Source: Thiofilum flexile DSM 14609
Lineage (GTDB): Bacteria > Pseudomonadota > Gammaproteobacteria > Thiotrichales > Thiotrichaceae
NCBI RefSeq assembly: GCF_000380185.1
Contig: NZ_KB904791.1
Location: forward strand, 60,397-124,396
Direction: 5' to 3'
Length of the DNA stretch: 64,000 nt
Part shown: positions 1-8,782 of the stretch, piece after piece
Layout: every line of letters begins with the position of its first letter
Position numbering within the stretch: position 1 is the stretch's first letter
Notes under the pieces: model-generated
Databases searched by the model: none
Told to the model about the DNA's origin: nothing
The model's input: the letters and a program-made list of their open reading frames with translations, nothing else
Translations under genes and position numbers: made by a program

Positions 1-1
1 A

Positions 2-493
2 GAAGTCGTTGAGGCTGTTAATTTTAACTCACCCGGACAAGTAGTTATTGCGGGGCAAACGGCTGCTGTGGATAAAGCACTAGCTGCCTTAGTGGAGCTA
101 GGGGCTAAAAAATCGGTAAAACTCCCGGTCAGTGTACCTTCACATTGCAGCTTAATGAAAGAAGCTTCGACTATTTTAGCCAAAGAGCTGAGTCATGTTT
201 TATTAAACGCCCCCGAATTTACCGTGCTACACAATATTGATGCTCAAACGCGGAACAGCTCAGCGGGTGTGCGGGAGGCATTAGCGGAACAGCTTTATAG
301 GCCAGTACGTTGGACACAAACTATTGAAGCCTTACGAGATCAATATGGCGCAACGCTATTGCTTGAGTTTGGACCGGGGCGGACATTGACGGGCTTAAAC
401 CGTCGCATTGATCGTAAACTAAACGCTTTAGCGATTTATGATAATGCGAGCTTAGAGGCCGCATTACAGGCAGCTAGTGAGGTTGCAGCATGA
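2..493 (+). CDS. fabD: Malonyl-CoA:ACP transacylase, C-terminal part (cut by window edge)
   Basis: C-terminal 163 residues of the enzyme that transfers malonyl from CoA to acyl carrier protein, the first committed input to fatty acid elongation in the cytosol. The frame is open from the window edge. NSPGQVVIAG near the start and LPVSVPSHCSLM further on are typical FabD blocks; the His of VPSH is the catalytic base. The nucleophilic Ser (GHSLG) lies outside the window. The usual length is about 310 aa, so roughly half is missing on the left. The stop overlaps the fabG start (ATGA), suggesting translational coupling. Confidence 0.95.
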   Translation, partial: EVVEAVNFNSPGQVVIAGQTAAVDKALAALVELGAKKSVKLPVSVPSHCSLMKEASTILAKELSHVLLNAPEFTVLHNIDAQTRNSSAGVREALAEQLYRPVRWTQTIEALRDQYGATLLLEFGPGRTLTGLNRRIDRKLNALAIYDNASLEAALQAASEVAA

Positions 494-1242
494 ACTTATT
501 TGATTTAACAGGTGAAATTGCCCTTGTCACAGGTGCAAGCAGGGGTATTGGACGAGCCATTGCCGAAACATTAGGGCAATACGGGGCTACTGTTATTGGT
601 ACAGCAACCAGTGAAGCGGGTGCTACTGCTATTAGTGAATATCTAGCACAGGCCGGTATTAAAGGCGAAGGACGTGTCTTAAATGTAGCCGATCCGACCT
701 CTGTAGAGGCGTTCATGGCAGCACTTAGTACCAATCATGGAGCCGCCACTATATTGGTGAATAATGCGGGTATTACGCGCGACAATTTACTAATGCGGAT
801 GAAAGATGAGGATTGGGATGCGATTATTGCCACCAATCTCACATCGGTCTTTCGTATGAGTAAAGCCTGTATGCGCGGCATGATGAAAGCTAAAAAAGGC
901 CGTATTATTTCGATTTCATCCGTTGTGGGTAGTATGGGCAATGCCGGACAAGCCAATTATGCCGCCGCTAAAGCCGGACTTGTTGGGTTTAGTAAATCGC
1001 TAGCCCGTGAAGTTGGCTCACGCAATATTACCGTTAATGTAGTCGCCCCCGGATTTATTGATACGGATATGACCCGTGAGTTAAATGAGGCTCAACGGAA
1101 TGCCATGTTAGCGGGTATTCCTTTAGGGCGTTTAGGGCAAGCGCAGGAAATTGCGAATACTGTCTTGTTTTTAGCCTCACCGGCGGGTAGTTATATTACG
1201 GGTGAGACTTTGCATGTGAATGGCGGTATGCTAATGGTCTAA
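490..1242 (+). CDS. fabG: 3-oxoacyl-[ACP] reductase FabG
   Basis: NADPH-dependent reduction of beta-ketoacyl-ACP in the fatty acid cycle. A classical short-chain dehydrogenase of 250 aa, the family's usual size. The cofactor motif TGASRGIG is at residues 14-21 and NNAG near 92. The catalytic triad is Ser144, Tyr157 and Lys161 (QANYAAAK), and the C-terminal GETLHVNGGM block is typical. The ATG overlaps the fabD stop by 4 bases. The downstream neighbour is acpP, as in most gammaproteobacteria. Function is confident from both motifs and context. Confidence 0.97.
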   Translation: MNLFDLTGEIALVTGASRGIGRAIAETLGQYGATVIGTATSEAGATAISEYLAQAGIKGEGRVLNVADPTSVEAFMAALSTNHGAATILVNNAGITRDNLLMRMKDEDWDAIIATNLTSVFRMSKACMRGMMKAKKGRIISISSVVGSMGNAGQANYAAAKAGLVGFSKSLAREVGSRNITVNVVAPGFIDTDMTRELNEAQRNAMLAGIPLGRLGQAQEIANTVLFLASPAGSYITGETLHVNGGMLMV

Positions 1243-1260
1243 ACCTTAGGATATTATGAC

Positions 1261-1300
1261 AGCACCGTTATTATTGTGCTAATTTTGTTATTATTCTTGC
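1261..1300 (+). terminator. Weak hairpin with T-rich tail between fabG and acpP
   Basis: AGCAC (1261-1265) pairs with GTGCT (1276-1280) across a 10-base loop and is followed by a T-rich stretch. It could be a partial terminator separating fabG from acpP. acpP usually has its own promoter, and the 133-base gap leaves room for one. The stem is short, so this is tentative. Confidence 0.3.
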
Positions 1301-1375
1301 TGGCGAGCGTGCCTAGTTTTCACTAGAATACGCCGCTGTGAGTGTTGACCAGTTTTTTAATGAGGAAAAAATACT

Positions 1376-1615
1376 ATGGGTATTGCAGAGCGCGTCAAAT
1401 CAATTGTTGTTGAACAATTAGGCGTAGATGAAGAAGAAGTGAAGACAGAAGCTTCTTTTACAGAGGATTTAGGCGCGGATTCACTGGATATTGTTGAATT
1501 AGTTATGGCGTTTGAAGAAGAGTTTGGAATCGAAATTCCAGACGAGGAAGCTGAAAAAATTGCTACCGTGCGCGATGCTATTGACTATATCGAAGCACAT
1601 AAACAAGAAGCTTAA
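1376..1615 (+). CDS. acpP: Acyl carrier protein
   Basis: Small acidic carrier (79 aa) that bears growing acyl chains on 4'-phosphopantetheine in the cytosol. The attachment site is Ser36 in [12 protein letters not shown], followed by the helix II/III segment [17 protein letters not shown]. Length and charge match the E. coli protein closely. A GAGGAAAAA stretch just upstream of the ATG serves as ribosome binding site. It sits between fabG and fabF as expected. AcpH, the enzyme that removes its prosthetic group, is encoded later in this window near 54 kb. Confidence 0.98.
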   Translation: MGIAERVKSIVVEQLGVDEEEVKTEASFTEDLGADSLDIVELVMAFEEEFGIEIPDEEAEKIATVRDAIDYIEAHKQEA

Positions 1616-1633
1616 TTAGATTCGTCTTATCGG

Positions 1634-1654
1634 GTTGCAGTCTTTGGCTGCAAC
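1634..1654 (+). other. 7-bp stem-loop between acpP and fabF
   Basis: GTTGCAG (1634-1640) and CTGCAAC (1648-1654) form a perfect stem around a 7-base loop, 18 bases after the acpP stop and 30 bases before the fabF start. No T-run follows, so it is not a clear Rho-independent terminator. It may stabilise or process the acpP 3' end, which would help keep ACP in excess over FabF. That role is inference. Confidence 0.45.
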
Positions 1655-1684
1655 TACTATTGACCTGACTAAGGGGCGATTAGT

Positions 1685-2929
1685 TTGTCTAAACGACGTG
1701 TAGTAGTAACGGGGCTGGGTATTGTGTCCCCGGTTGGTTCTCAGTTAGAAGCCGCTTGGGATAATATCAAAGCAGGTCGCAGCGGTATCAACCGTATTAG
1801 TGCTGATTTATTTGATGCTAGCGCCTTTGCGGTACAGATTGCGGGTAATGTAAAGGGCTTTGAAGCCACTAATTACATTAAATCCAAAGATTTGAAAAAA
1901 ATGGATACCTTTATCCATTATGGTATTGGTGCTGGCATTGATGCCTTTAAAGACTCTGGTTTAGAAGTCACTGAGGCTAATGCTGAACGTATCGGTGTAT
2001 TAGTAGGGTCGGGTATCGGTGGTCTGGAGACTATCGAGCGTAATTATGAGGCTTTCCTCAATGGCGGCCCACGCAAGATTTCTCCTTTTTTCGTGCCTAG
2101 TAGCATTATTAATATGGTGGCAGGCAATCTATCCATCATGTTAGGTCTAAAAGGCCCGAATATGTCGATTGTCTCGGCTTGTGCTTCAGCGACCCATAGT
2201 ATTGGGGATGCGGCTCGGATGATTGTCTATGGTGATGTGGATGCTATGCTCGCCGGTGGTGCTGAAATGGGATCAACGCCATTAGGTATTGGTGGCTTTG
2301 CTGCCGCTCGTGCCTTATCCACGCGCAATGACGCACCAGAGGCCGCCAGCCGTCCTTGGGATAAGGATAGGGATGGGTTTGTGCTAGGTGATGGCGCGGG
2401 CATTTTAATGCTAGAAGAATATGAGCATGCTAAAGCACGCGGCGCACGCATCTACTGTGAGCTAATTGGCTATGGTATGAGCAGTGATGCCTATCATATG
2501 ACTTCACCCTCAGAAAGTGGGGAAGGTGCGGCGCGTTGTATGCGTAATGCACTACGTGATGCGGGTATTAACGCAGAACAAGTGGATTATATCAATGCAC
2601 ACGGTACGTCCACACCTGCTGGTGATAAAGCAGAAACGCAAGCGGTAAAAGCCGCGTTAGGCGATTATGCGTATAAGGTAGCCGTCAGCTCTACTAAATC
2701 CATGACCGGACATTTACTCGGTGCTGCAGGTGGTGTTGAGGCTGTGTTCAGTGTCTTAGCCATTCGTGATCAAGTATTGCCACCGACCATTAATTTAGAC
2801 ACACCTGATCCTGAGTGTGATCTGGATTATGTACCGAATGTCGCACGCGAAACTAAAGTTGATATTGCCATGAGCAATTCGTTTGGTTTTGGCGGTACGA
2901 ATGGTACTTTGATCTTTAAACGTATCTAA
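1685..2929 (+). CDS. fabF: 3-oxoacyl-[ACP] synthase II (FabF)
   Basis: Condensing enzyme that elongates acyl-ACP with malonyl-ACP. It is 414 aa, the normal KAS II length. The thiolase-fold catalytic set is visible: Cys166 in [10 protein letters not shown], His306 in [11 protein letters not shown] and His343 in [24 protein letters not shown] closes the protein. The start is TTG, chosen because AAGGGG at 1671-1676 is correctly spaced and the protein begins SKRRVVVTG like its homologues. It is followed 16 bases later by pabB. Confidence 0.97.
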   Translation: MSKRRVVVTGLGIVSPVGSQLEAAWDNIKAGRSGINRISADLFDASAFAVQIAGNVKGFEATNYIKSKDLKKMDTFIHYGIGAGIDAFKDSGLEVTEANAERIGVLVGSGIGGLETIERNYEAFLNGGPRKISPFFVPSSIINMVAGNLSIMLGLKGPNMSIVSACASATHSIGDAARMIVYGDVDAMLAGGAEMGSTPLGIGGFAAARALSTRNDAPEAASRPWDKDRDGFVLGDGAGILMLEEYEHAKARGARIYCELIGYGMSSDAYHMTSPSESGEGAARCMRNALRDAGINAEQVDYINAHGTSTPAGDKAETQAVKAALGDYAYKVAVSSTKSMTGHLLGAAGGVEAVFSVLAIRDQVLPPTINLDTPDPECDLDYVPNVARETKVDIAMSNSFGFGGTNGTLIFKRI

Positions 2930-2945
2930 TGAGGCACGCTTACTA

Positions 2946-4277
2946 GTGCTGCATTACATCGCACAGGGCGAGTATTCACTACTGGCCCTGCATCAAACTC
3001 ATCCTAAACTCTATCCCTTCTTACTCGAAAGTGTTGCTCATAGTGCTAATGCTCGCTTTAGTCTATTGTTTTGTTATCCACAGGAAAGGCTTACTAGCTC
3101 GATTCTGGGCGACAAAACTTTTCTAGAGCAATTACAAACCGCGTGGCAACAAGAAGCTATTAAGCAGGATGATTTAAGCCCACCCCTCTTAAATCATTTA
3201 CCCTTTGCAGGGGGATGGTTTGTCTATTTAGGCTATGAGTTAGCTCAAAGCATTGAGCCGGTACTAAATCTCACCGCTGATCGCCAGCAATTACCCATTG
3301 CTTGTGCAGTGAGAATACCTGTCGCACTCATCGTAGATCACCATAGCCATACTACCCACCTCATAGCCGAGCCAACGTATTTAACAGAGTTTAATGAGCT
3401 AAAACAACAGCTCGCTAATTCACTAACTTTGAAGTCTATCGATCTTCAGACGGTAGCCATGCACGAGGACGCACCTGAGCAATTCATACACGGGGTAGAA
3501 CGGTGTAAAGATTATATTGTCGCGGGTGATGTGTTTCAGGTGAATTTATCGCGGGCTTGGCAGGGGCATACAGCATTAAGTGCGAGTACCTTGTATCAGC
3601 AATTACGCCAAGCGAATCCCGCCCCCTTTGCGGGTATTGCAGACTTTGGTGAGTTTAGCATTATTAGCTCCTCCCCAGAGCGTTTAGTGCGAGTAAGCAA
3701 TAATATCGTGGAAACGCGCCCTATTGCGGGTACGCGCCCCCGTAGTAACGATGAGGCAGAGGATGGACGCTTATTAGCTGAACTCATTAATCACCCCAAA
3801 GAACGAGCTGAGCATGTCATGCTCATTGACCTTGAGCGTAATGATATGGGGCGGATTTGTCGTTATGGCAGCATAAAGGTCGATGAAATGATGGTGTTAG
3901 AAAGCTATCAGCATGTGCATCATATTGTATCTAATATTCGCGGTGAGTTAGCGCCGAATATAACACCGAGCCAAGTCCTCAAAGCGGTCTTTCCGGGGGG
4001 GACGATTACCGGCTGTCCTAAAGTGCGTTGTATGGAGATTATTGCCGAACTCGAAAAAACCGGACGCGGAGCCTATACGGGATCAATGGGGTATATTAAT
4101 CACAATGGCGCTATGGATTTTAATATTCTGATTCGTACCCTAACATTGAAAGATCAACAGCTCGTGTTTAGAACTGGCGCGGGGATTGTGATGGATTCTA
4201 TACCGCATAATGAGTTGCAAGAAACGCGGCATAAAGCACGGGGCTTATTACGTGCCTTAGGACATCAGTATGCTTAG
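2946..4277 (+). CDS. pabB: Aminodeoxychorismate synthase component I
   Basis: Converts chorismate plus glutamine-derived ammonia to 4-amino-4-deoxychorismate for folate synthesis, with the PabA amidotransferase (not in the window). It is 443 aa. The C-terminal chorismate-binding domain carries PIAGTRPR, HPKERAEHVMLIDLERND and GGTITGCPKVRCMEII, the last typical of PabB (TGCPK) rather than TrpE. The GTG start follows fabF by 16 bases, with GAGG 11 bases upstream. Overlap of 8 bases with pabC and the shared pathway support PabB over anthranilate synthase. Confidence 0.93.
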   Translation: MLHYIAQGEYSLLALHQTHPKLYPFLLESVAHSANARFSLLFCYPQERLTSSILGDKTFLEQLQTAWQQEAIKQDDLSPPLLNHLPFAGGWFVYLGYELAQSIEPVLNLTADRQQLPIACAVRIPVALIVDHHSHTTHLIAEPTYLTEFNELKQQLANSLTLKSIDLQTVAMHEDAPEQFIHGVERCKDYIVAGDVFQVNLSRAWQGHTALSASTLYQQLRQANPAPFAGIADFGEFSIISSSPERLVRVSNNIVETRPIAGTRPRSNDEAEDGRLLAELINHPKERAEHVMLIDLERNDMGRICRYGSIKVDEMMVLESYQHVHHIVSNIRGELAPNITPSQVLKAVFPGGTITGCPKVRCMEIIAELEKTGRGAYTGSMGYINHNGAMDFNILIRTLTLKDQQLVFRTGAGIVMDSIPHNELQETRHKARGLLRALGHQYA

Positions 4278-5061
4278 TATACCGGTAGATGATCGGGGAT
4301 TAGCGTATGGTGACGGTTTATGGGAAACCATCGCCGTTAAGGATGGCATACTATTACTGTTAGATGAGCATTTAGCGCGTTTAGAGCTGGGGAGTCAGAT
4401 ACTCAGGATACGAGGATTAGACCTGATGGCTCTAAAGCAAGAGTTAGAGGAGTACTGCAAAGACACCGAGCGTGGGGTACTAAAACTCATTGTTACGCGC
4501 GGCAGTAGTCAACGTGGTTATAATCCAGCAGGATTAACGACTCCGCGTATTATCATACAACTCCATCCCGCCCCCGATTACCCGCGCAGCTACTATGAGC
4601 AAGGTATTACACTAGGCTTAGTGGCCGGTATACGTTTAGCCTATCAACCCTACTTGACAGGCCTGAAACATCTGAATCGTTTAGAACAAGTACTAGGACG
4701 AGCGGAGTGTGAAGCTCATTGGCAAGAGGGCTTAATGATGGATCATCAGCATTATGTCATTGAAGGTACCATGTCTAATGTTTTTATCTATACTCAAGAA
4801 CAAGTACTTATCACTCCGTATTTGTCAGGCAGCGGAATTGAAGGCATTATGCGCGGACAAGTACTAAAACTCGCTCAGCAGTTAGGGATAGAGTGTCGAA
4901 CTGATCTGCTGAGGGTGCAAGATATCTTGAGCGCTCGTAGTGTATTTGTAACTAATTCAGTGATTGGTTTGTGGCCGGTGAGGGAATTTAAGCAACAATC
5001 CTATGTCATAGCCGATACTATTCACACCTTACAACAGCAATTAAAACCTTACTGTTTATGA
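4270..5061 (+). CDS. pabC: Aminodeoxychorismate lyase
   Basis: PLP enzyme of fold type IV (branched-chain aminotransferase-like) that releases pyruvate from aminodeoxychorismate to give p-aminobenzoate. At 263 aa it has the usual length. The PLP lysine is in GLKHLNRLEQV, the phosphate/cofactor block IEGTMSNVF lies in the middle, and TNSVIGLWPV near the end. It overlaps pabB by 8 bases and mltG by 4, so the three are almost surely co-translated. The fabF-pabC-mltG order is widely conserved in gammaproteobacteria. Confidence 0.95.
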   Translation: MLSIPVDDRGLAYGDGLWETIAVKDGILLLLDEHLARLELGSQILRIRGLDLMALKQELEEYCKDTERGVLKLIVTRGSSQRGYNPAGLTTPRIIIQLHPAPDYPRSYYEQGITLGLVAGIRLAYQPYLTGLKHLNRLEQVLGRAECEAHWQEGLMMDHQHYVIEGTMSNVFIYTQEQVLITPYLSGSGIEGIMRGQVLKLAQQLGIECRTDLLRVQDILSARSVFVTNSVIGLWPVREFKQQSYVIADTIHTLQQQLKPYCL

Positions 5062-6221
5062 AAAAAGCATTATTAATTGGATTTAGCGTCGTTTTACTAC
5101 TAGCGCTTATCGGCGCTGGCTGGGGTTATCAGCAATATACGCAATTTTTAGATACGCCCTTACCAATTGCGCAAACGACTCCTTTTACCATTAAACCCGG
5201 TAGTACCACTAAACGGGTGGCACAGGATTTGCGCCAAGCTAACCTATTGCCAGATAGTCCTTTTGATACGGCAGAGTTCTTTTTTCAAAAGCATGCTCAA
5301 GTAGCAGGTCATGCCAGTAAAATCAAAGCAGGGGAGTATGAGTTAGTGCCCGGTATGACAGTGGATGACATACTCAAACGCTTCACCTCTGGGCAAACGG
5401 TGCAGTATCAATTATCGATTATTGAAGGCAAAGCGTTTAAAGATATTATGCGCACCATCAAAAATCACCCTGATCTACAACAAACGCTAACTGATGAAGA
5501 TTACGCTAATTTAATGCCACTCTTGGGGCAAAATGACTACCCTAATCCTGAAGGCTGGTTTTTCCCTGATACCTATCATTTTCCGCGTAATATGACGGAT
5601 AAGGAATTTCTCCAGCGTGGTTACCGCACCATGTATGATTATTTACTAAAAGCTTGGGACAAACGTGAGCCTAATGCTCAGATTAAAACACCTTATGAAG
5701 CCTTAATTCTCGCCTCAGTAGTGGAAAAAGAAACCGGTGTACCTGAAGAGCGCCCCCTAATTGCCGGATTATTTCTAAATCGCTTGGCTAAAGGGATGTT
5801 ATTACAAACTGACCCTACTGTGATTTATGGTCTAGGTGATCAGTATGACGGTAATTTACGTAAGGTCGATCTACAACGTGATACACCCTATAACAGCTAT
5901 ACTCGTAAAGGCTTGCCTCCTACACCGATTGCTACACCGAGCAAAGCTGCGATTGATGCGGTGATGCATCCCGCTCAAACCGATGCCCTATACTTTGTCG
6001 CGACGGGTAATGGTGGACATAATTTTTCTAAAACCTATGCCGAGCATCAAAGAGCGGTTGCGAGTTATTTAAAAGAACTTCGTAACCAAAGAAATCAACA
6101 AAAACAACAGGCTGCTGAACCTAAAACCACGGATGAGAATAGTGAGGTGGTGGATAGTATCGAAACCACAAACCAGCCTAATACTAATGCAGAGGTCATT
6201 GAACTACAGGTGCAAGAATGA
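5058..6221 (+). CDS. mltG: Endolytic murein transglycosylase MltG (YceG-like)
   Basis: Inner-membrane lytic transglycosylase that cleaves nascent glycan strands and helps set glycan length. It is 387 aa with one N-terminal membrane segment (about residues 4-24), a LysM-like region, and the catalytic YceG block VVEKETGVPEER with Glu223 as the likely acid. LQTDPTVIYGL and the GLPPTPIATPS motif follow. The last 45 residues are a low-complexity Gln/Thr/Asn/Glu tail that is probably disordered. It overlaps pabC (ATGA) and tmk (4 bases). Confidence 0.95.
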   Translation: MKKALLIGFSVVLLLALIGAGWGYQQYTQFLDTPLPIAQTTPFTIKPGSTTKRVAQDLRQANLLPDSPFDTAEFFFQKHAQVAGHASKIKAGEYELVPGMTVDDILKRFTSGQTVQYQLSIIEGKAFKDIMRTIKNHPDLQQTLTDEDYANLMPLLGQNDYPNPEGWFFPDTYHFPRNMTDKEFLQRGYRTMYDYLLKAWDKREPNAQIKTPYEALILASVVEKETGVPEERPLIAGLFLNRLAKGMLLQTDPTVIYGLGDQYDGNLRKVDLQRDTPYNSYTRKGLPPTPIATPSKAAIDAVMHPAQTDALYFVATGNGGHNFSKTYAEHQRAVASYLKELRNQRNQQKQQAAEPKTTDENSEVVDSIETTNQPNTNAEVIELQVQE

Positions 6222-6853
6222 TGCGAGGTCAACTGATTACCTTTGAAGGGGGCGAAGGAGGGGGAAAAAGTACCCAATTACCCCTTGCCGCTGCCTATTT
6301 GCGAGAGCAGGGACTGGAGGTAATCACGACCCGTGAGCCGGGGGGAACCCAGATAGGAGAGGCTATTCGCGGTGTATTATTAAATCCCGACCTACCGCCC
6401 ATGCACCCGGATACTGAGTTACTCTTAATGTTTGCGGCGCGTAATGAACATATTCAAAGCGCTATTCTACCTGCTTTAGCGCAGGGGACATGGGTATTAT
6501 GTGATCGCTTTACCGATGCCACCTATGCTTATCAAGGGTTTGGGCGGGGTTTAGATCAAGCACGTATTGCCCAATTAGAGACATGGGTGCAAGGTGTTTT
6601 ACGTCCAGATCATATCTTACTATTTGATTTAACAGTTAAAACTGGGATGCAACGTGCCAAAAAACGCGGTGCTATGGATCGTTTTGAGCAAGAATCCTAT
6701 GATTTTTTTGAGCGTATTAGAGTAGGGTACTTAGAACGCGCCAAAACGTATTCGCAACAATATCGGATTGTGAATGCTGAGCAGGCGCTTGAGCACGTGA
6801 CTCAGCAAATGATTCAGTATCTGGATGAGTTTATCGCTGAGGTAGGGCAGTGA
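6218..6853 (+). CDS. tmk: Thymidylate kinase
   Basis: Phosphorylates dTMP to dTDP. It is 211 aa. The P-loop reads FEGGEGGGKSTQ, TREPGGT binds dTMP, and the DRFTDATYAYQGFGRG block is characteristic. The lid carries KKRGAMDRFEQE. Two adjacent ATGs (6218, 6221) could serve as start; the first overlaps mltG by 4 bases. It shares a GTGA overlap with holB. The pairing tmk-holB is typical and both are essential genes. Confidence 0.97.
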   Translation: MMRGQLITFEGGEGGGKSTQLPLAAAYLREQGLEVITTREPGGTQIGEAIRGVLLNPDLPPMHPDTELLLMFAARNEHIQSAILPALAQGTWVLCDRFTDATYAYQGFGRGLDQARIAQLETWVQGVLRPDHILLFDLTVKTGMQRAKKRGAMDRFEQESYDFFERIRVGYLERAKTYSQQYRIVNAEQALEHVTQQMIQYLDEFIAEVGQ

Positions 6854-7803
6854 TATACCCTTGGCATCTCTCAACTTGGCAAATCATTCAACGCGCAAAA
6901 CAGGCGGGGCGTTTACCCCATGCCTTGCTCTTGAGTGGGGAGCAGGGTTGTGGTCATGAAGCCTTTATGGCGACATTAGAGCATAGTTTATTATGCTCAA
7001 CCCCAACGGCTGAAGGATTTGCCTGTGGTCATTGTCGTAGTTGTGAAGTGTATCAGGCGGATGCACACCCTGATAGCTTATGGATTAAACCTGCCGAAGA
7101 CAAAACGACTATTAGTATTGATAGTGTACGCGAGCTAGGACGTTTTTTGACCCTGAGTATTAGCTATAGCCCGGTACGAGTGGCACTTATTAGCCCCGCT
7201 GAGGGCTTAAATGTTAATGCGGCCAATAGTCTCTTAAAAGCACTAGAAGAGCCGACACCTAATACTCATTTACTCTTATTAAGTTACCAGCCCGGATCAC
7301 TCTTACCCACGATTAGAAGTCGCTGTCAGCACTTGCGTTTACCACTACCTAGCACTGAGATGGCGCTAGCATGGCTGGAAACACAGACTTTGACTCACGA
7401 GCCTAGTGCCTTATTAAGTCAAGCCTTAGGTCGACCTTTGTATGCTGTCACTCTAGACCAAGGGGAGCAAGTGACCCAGCAGCAAGTATTTATGACGCAA
7501 CTCGCTCAGGTACTGAATGGACAGGGGAGTTTGCCAACGTTTGCGAATAGTTGGCAGAAGTATTCACGTCATGAAATACTCGATTGGCTATATGTGATCT
7601 TACAACAACACTTAAAAGCCCACTATGGAGCAGGTGAGCCATTAAATCATCCTTTATCCGTTTGGTTAAGTAGTTGTTCTAGTAAACAATTATGGCAATT
7701 AATGCAGCATTGGCAAGCCTTAAAACCTTTGGCAGATCATCCCATTAATCAACACATTTTTATCGAAAATATGGTTGCTCAATGGCAATTAGTTAAATTA
7801 TAA
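6850..7803 (+). CDS. holB: DNA polymerase III subunit delta'
   Basis: Clamp-loader subunit (317 aa) that acts with DnaX and HolA to load the beta clamp. It has a zinc module with cysteines in LLCSTPTAEGFACGHCRSC. The Walker A region is degenerate (GEQGCGHEAF lacks the Lys), as expected for the non-ATPase delta' subunit, while the SRC arginine-finger motif (TIRSRCQ) is kept. The start is GTG, overlapping the tmk stop. The following pilZ gene is its usual partner. Confidence 0.94.
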   Translation: MIYPWHLSTWQIIQRAKQAGRLPHALLLSGEQGCGHEAFMATLEHSLLCSTPTAEGFACGHCRSCEVYQADAHPDSLWIKPAEDKTTISIDSVRELGRFLTLSISYSPVRVALISPAEGLNVNAANSLLKALEEPTPNTHLLLLSYQPGSLLPTIRSRCQHLRLPLPSTEMALAWLETQTLTHEPSALLSQALGRPLYAVTLDQGEQVTQQQVFMTQLAQVLNGQGSLPTFANSWQKYSRHEILDWLYVILQQHLKAHYGAGEPLNHPLSVWLSSCSSKQLWQLMQHWQALKPLADHPINQHIFIENMVAQWQLVKL

Positions 7804-7820
7804 CAATAAGTTAAATTATT

Positions 7821-8168
7821 ATGTCTACTGTTGCAATACCTCCTAAACGTTTAGCTTTATTACTGGATAGTGCAGATAATTTATACTGCCATTATATGCC
7901 GCATATTAAGGACGGTGGTTTATTTGTGCCGACTCAAGAAGGGCTAGAGTTTCATGAGCAAGTGGTGATCCAAGTATCCTTACAGTCGGAAAATAAGAAA
8001 ATCCTCGTACCCGGAGTGGTGGTTTGGATTACACCGCCGAATCACGCTAAAGGTGGTGTAGGTGTACGCTTTGCCGGAGAGCAAAAATCCACGGTGAAAC
8101 GTTATATTGAAACCTTGATTGGCAAACGGATGTTAAGTCCTAGTCCGCATTTAGTGCCTGTATACTAA
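7821..8168 (+). CDS. pilZ: PilZ domain protein, type IV pilus assembly
   Basis: Small PilZ-fold protein of 115 aa. GLFVPT and VPGVVVWITPPNHAKGGVGVRF match the PilZ protein encoded next to holB in Pseudomonas and Xanthomonas, which is needed for type IV pilus biogenesis. The RxxxR and D/NxSxxG residues that bind cyclic di-GMP in canonical PilZ domains are absent, as usual for this subgroup. It ends the operon; the next 614 bases hold no gene. Confidence 0.88.
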   Translation: MSTVAIPPKRLALLLDSADNLYCHYMPHIKDGGLFVPTQEGLEFHEQVVIQVSLQSENKKILVPGVVVWITPPNHAKGGVGVRFAGEQKSTVKRYIETLIGKRMLSPSPHLVPVY

Positions 8169-8782
8169 TACGGATACAGATGGGGTAAATTTTAGCAAAT
8201 TACGCTGGTAGTTGTTCCATAAGCATAATTACTACATTTCACCATAATGTATATTATGTTAAATTATGCCTAGATTATAAGCCTACTCCCACTTTCGTAC
8301 CTTCTTCCTCTAGGCTAACACCTCTAGAACTCTATTGCCCATGAAGTGCATAAATGTTGGGATACTGAATTGCAAGACAGGATTTATTTGTATGCACAGA
8401 TATATGTATGAATGATGGCTACATGTAGCCATTTATAGTTAGCGTAAATGCATATAGCTTTTACAATCCAGTACTGGCTACTGGCTACTGGCTTACCGCT
8501 TCACGGATGAGCTTGTAAGCGAAGCTAAAGTGTTGATGCCTCAAACCTAATAGACTAGCACTACCTACCCTTTTCTAGCCGTTTGTAATCTGTTCAGTAT
8601 CTACCATGATACTGCTTTCTAGAAGGTGTTTCTTCACAATTCTAATATCACAAAATAGATAAATATAATTAAATCAAATAGTTATGATGTATTCTTAATG
8701 TAGTTTGTTACATATTATAATGGTATTTATCATTAATACTATAGGTTATAGTGTACTGATTTTTGCAGTCTAAGTTTAAGAA
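8169..8782. other. 614-base gene-free region with palindrome and short tandem repeat
   Basis: No open frame of convincing length or composition is seen on either strand. It contains a perfect 18-bp palindrome (8415-8432), three tandem copies of TACTGGC (8472-8492), and two interleaved complementary pairs (GCTTAC 8491-8496 with GTAAGC 8515-8520; GCTTC 8498-8502 with GAAGC 8521-8525). The last 150 bases are very A+T-rich, with a TATAAT at 8716-8721 that could be the -10 box for the next gene, though no good -35 is visible. An RNA gene or decayed DNA are both possible. Confidence 0.5.
8415..8432. repeat. Perfect 18-bp palindrome
   Basis: ATGGCTACATGTAGCCAT equals its own reverse complement. It lies in gene-free DNA about 250 bases past pilZ and about 350 before the CreD-like gene. 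It could be a binding site for a dimeric protein or a cruciform-forming site; nothing else identifies it. Confidence 0.8.

Noticed and set aside
8491..8525. Pseudoknot from GCTTAC/GTAAGC and GCTTC/GAAGC
   Set aside because: The loops (1, 12 and 0 bases) do not fit a normal H-type pseudoknot; kept only as part of the gene-free region note.
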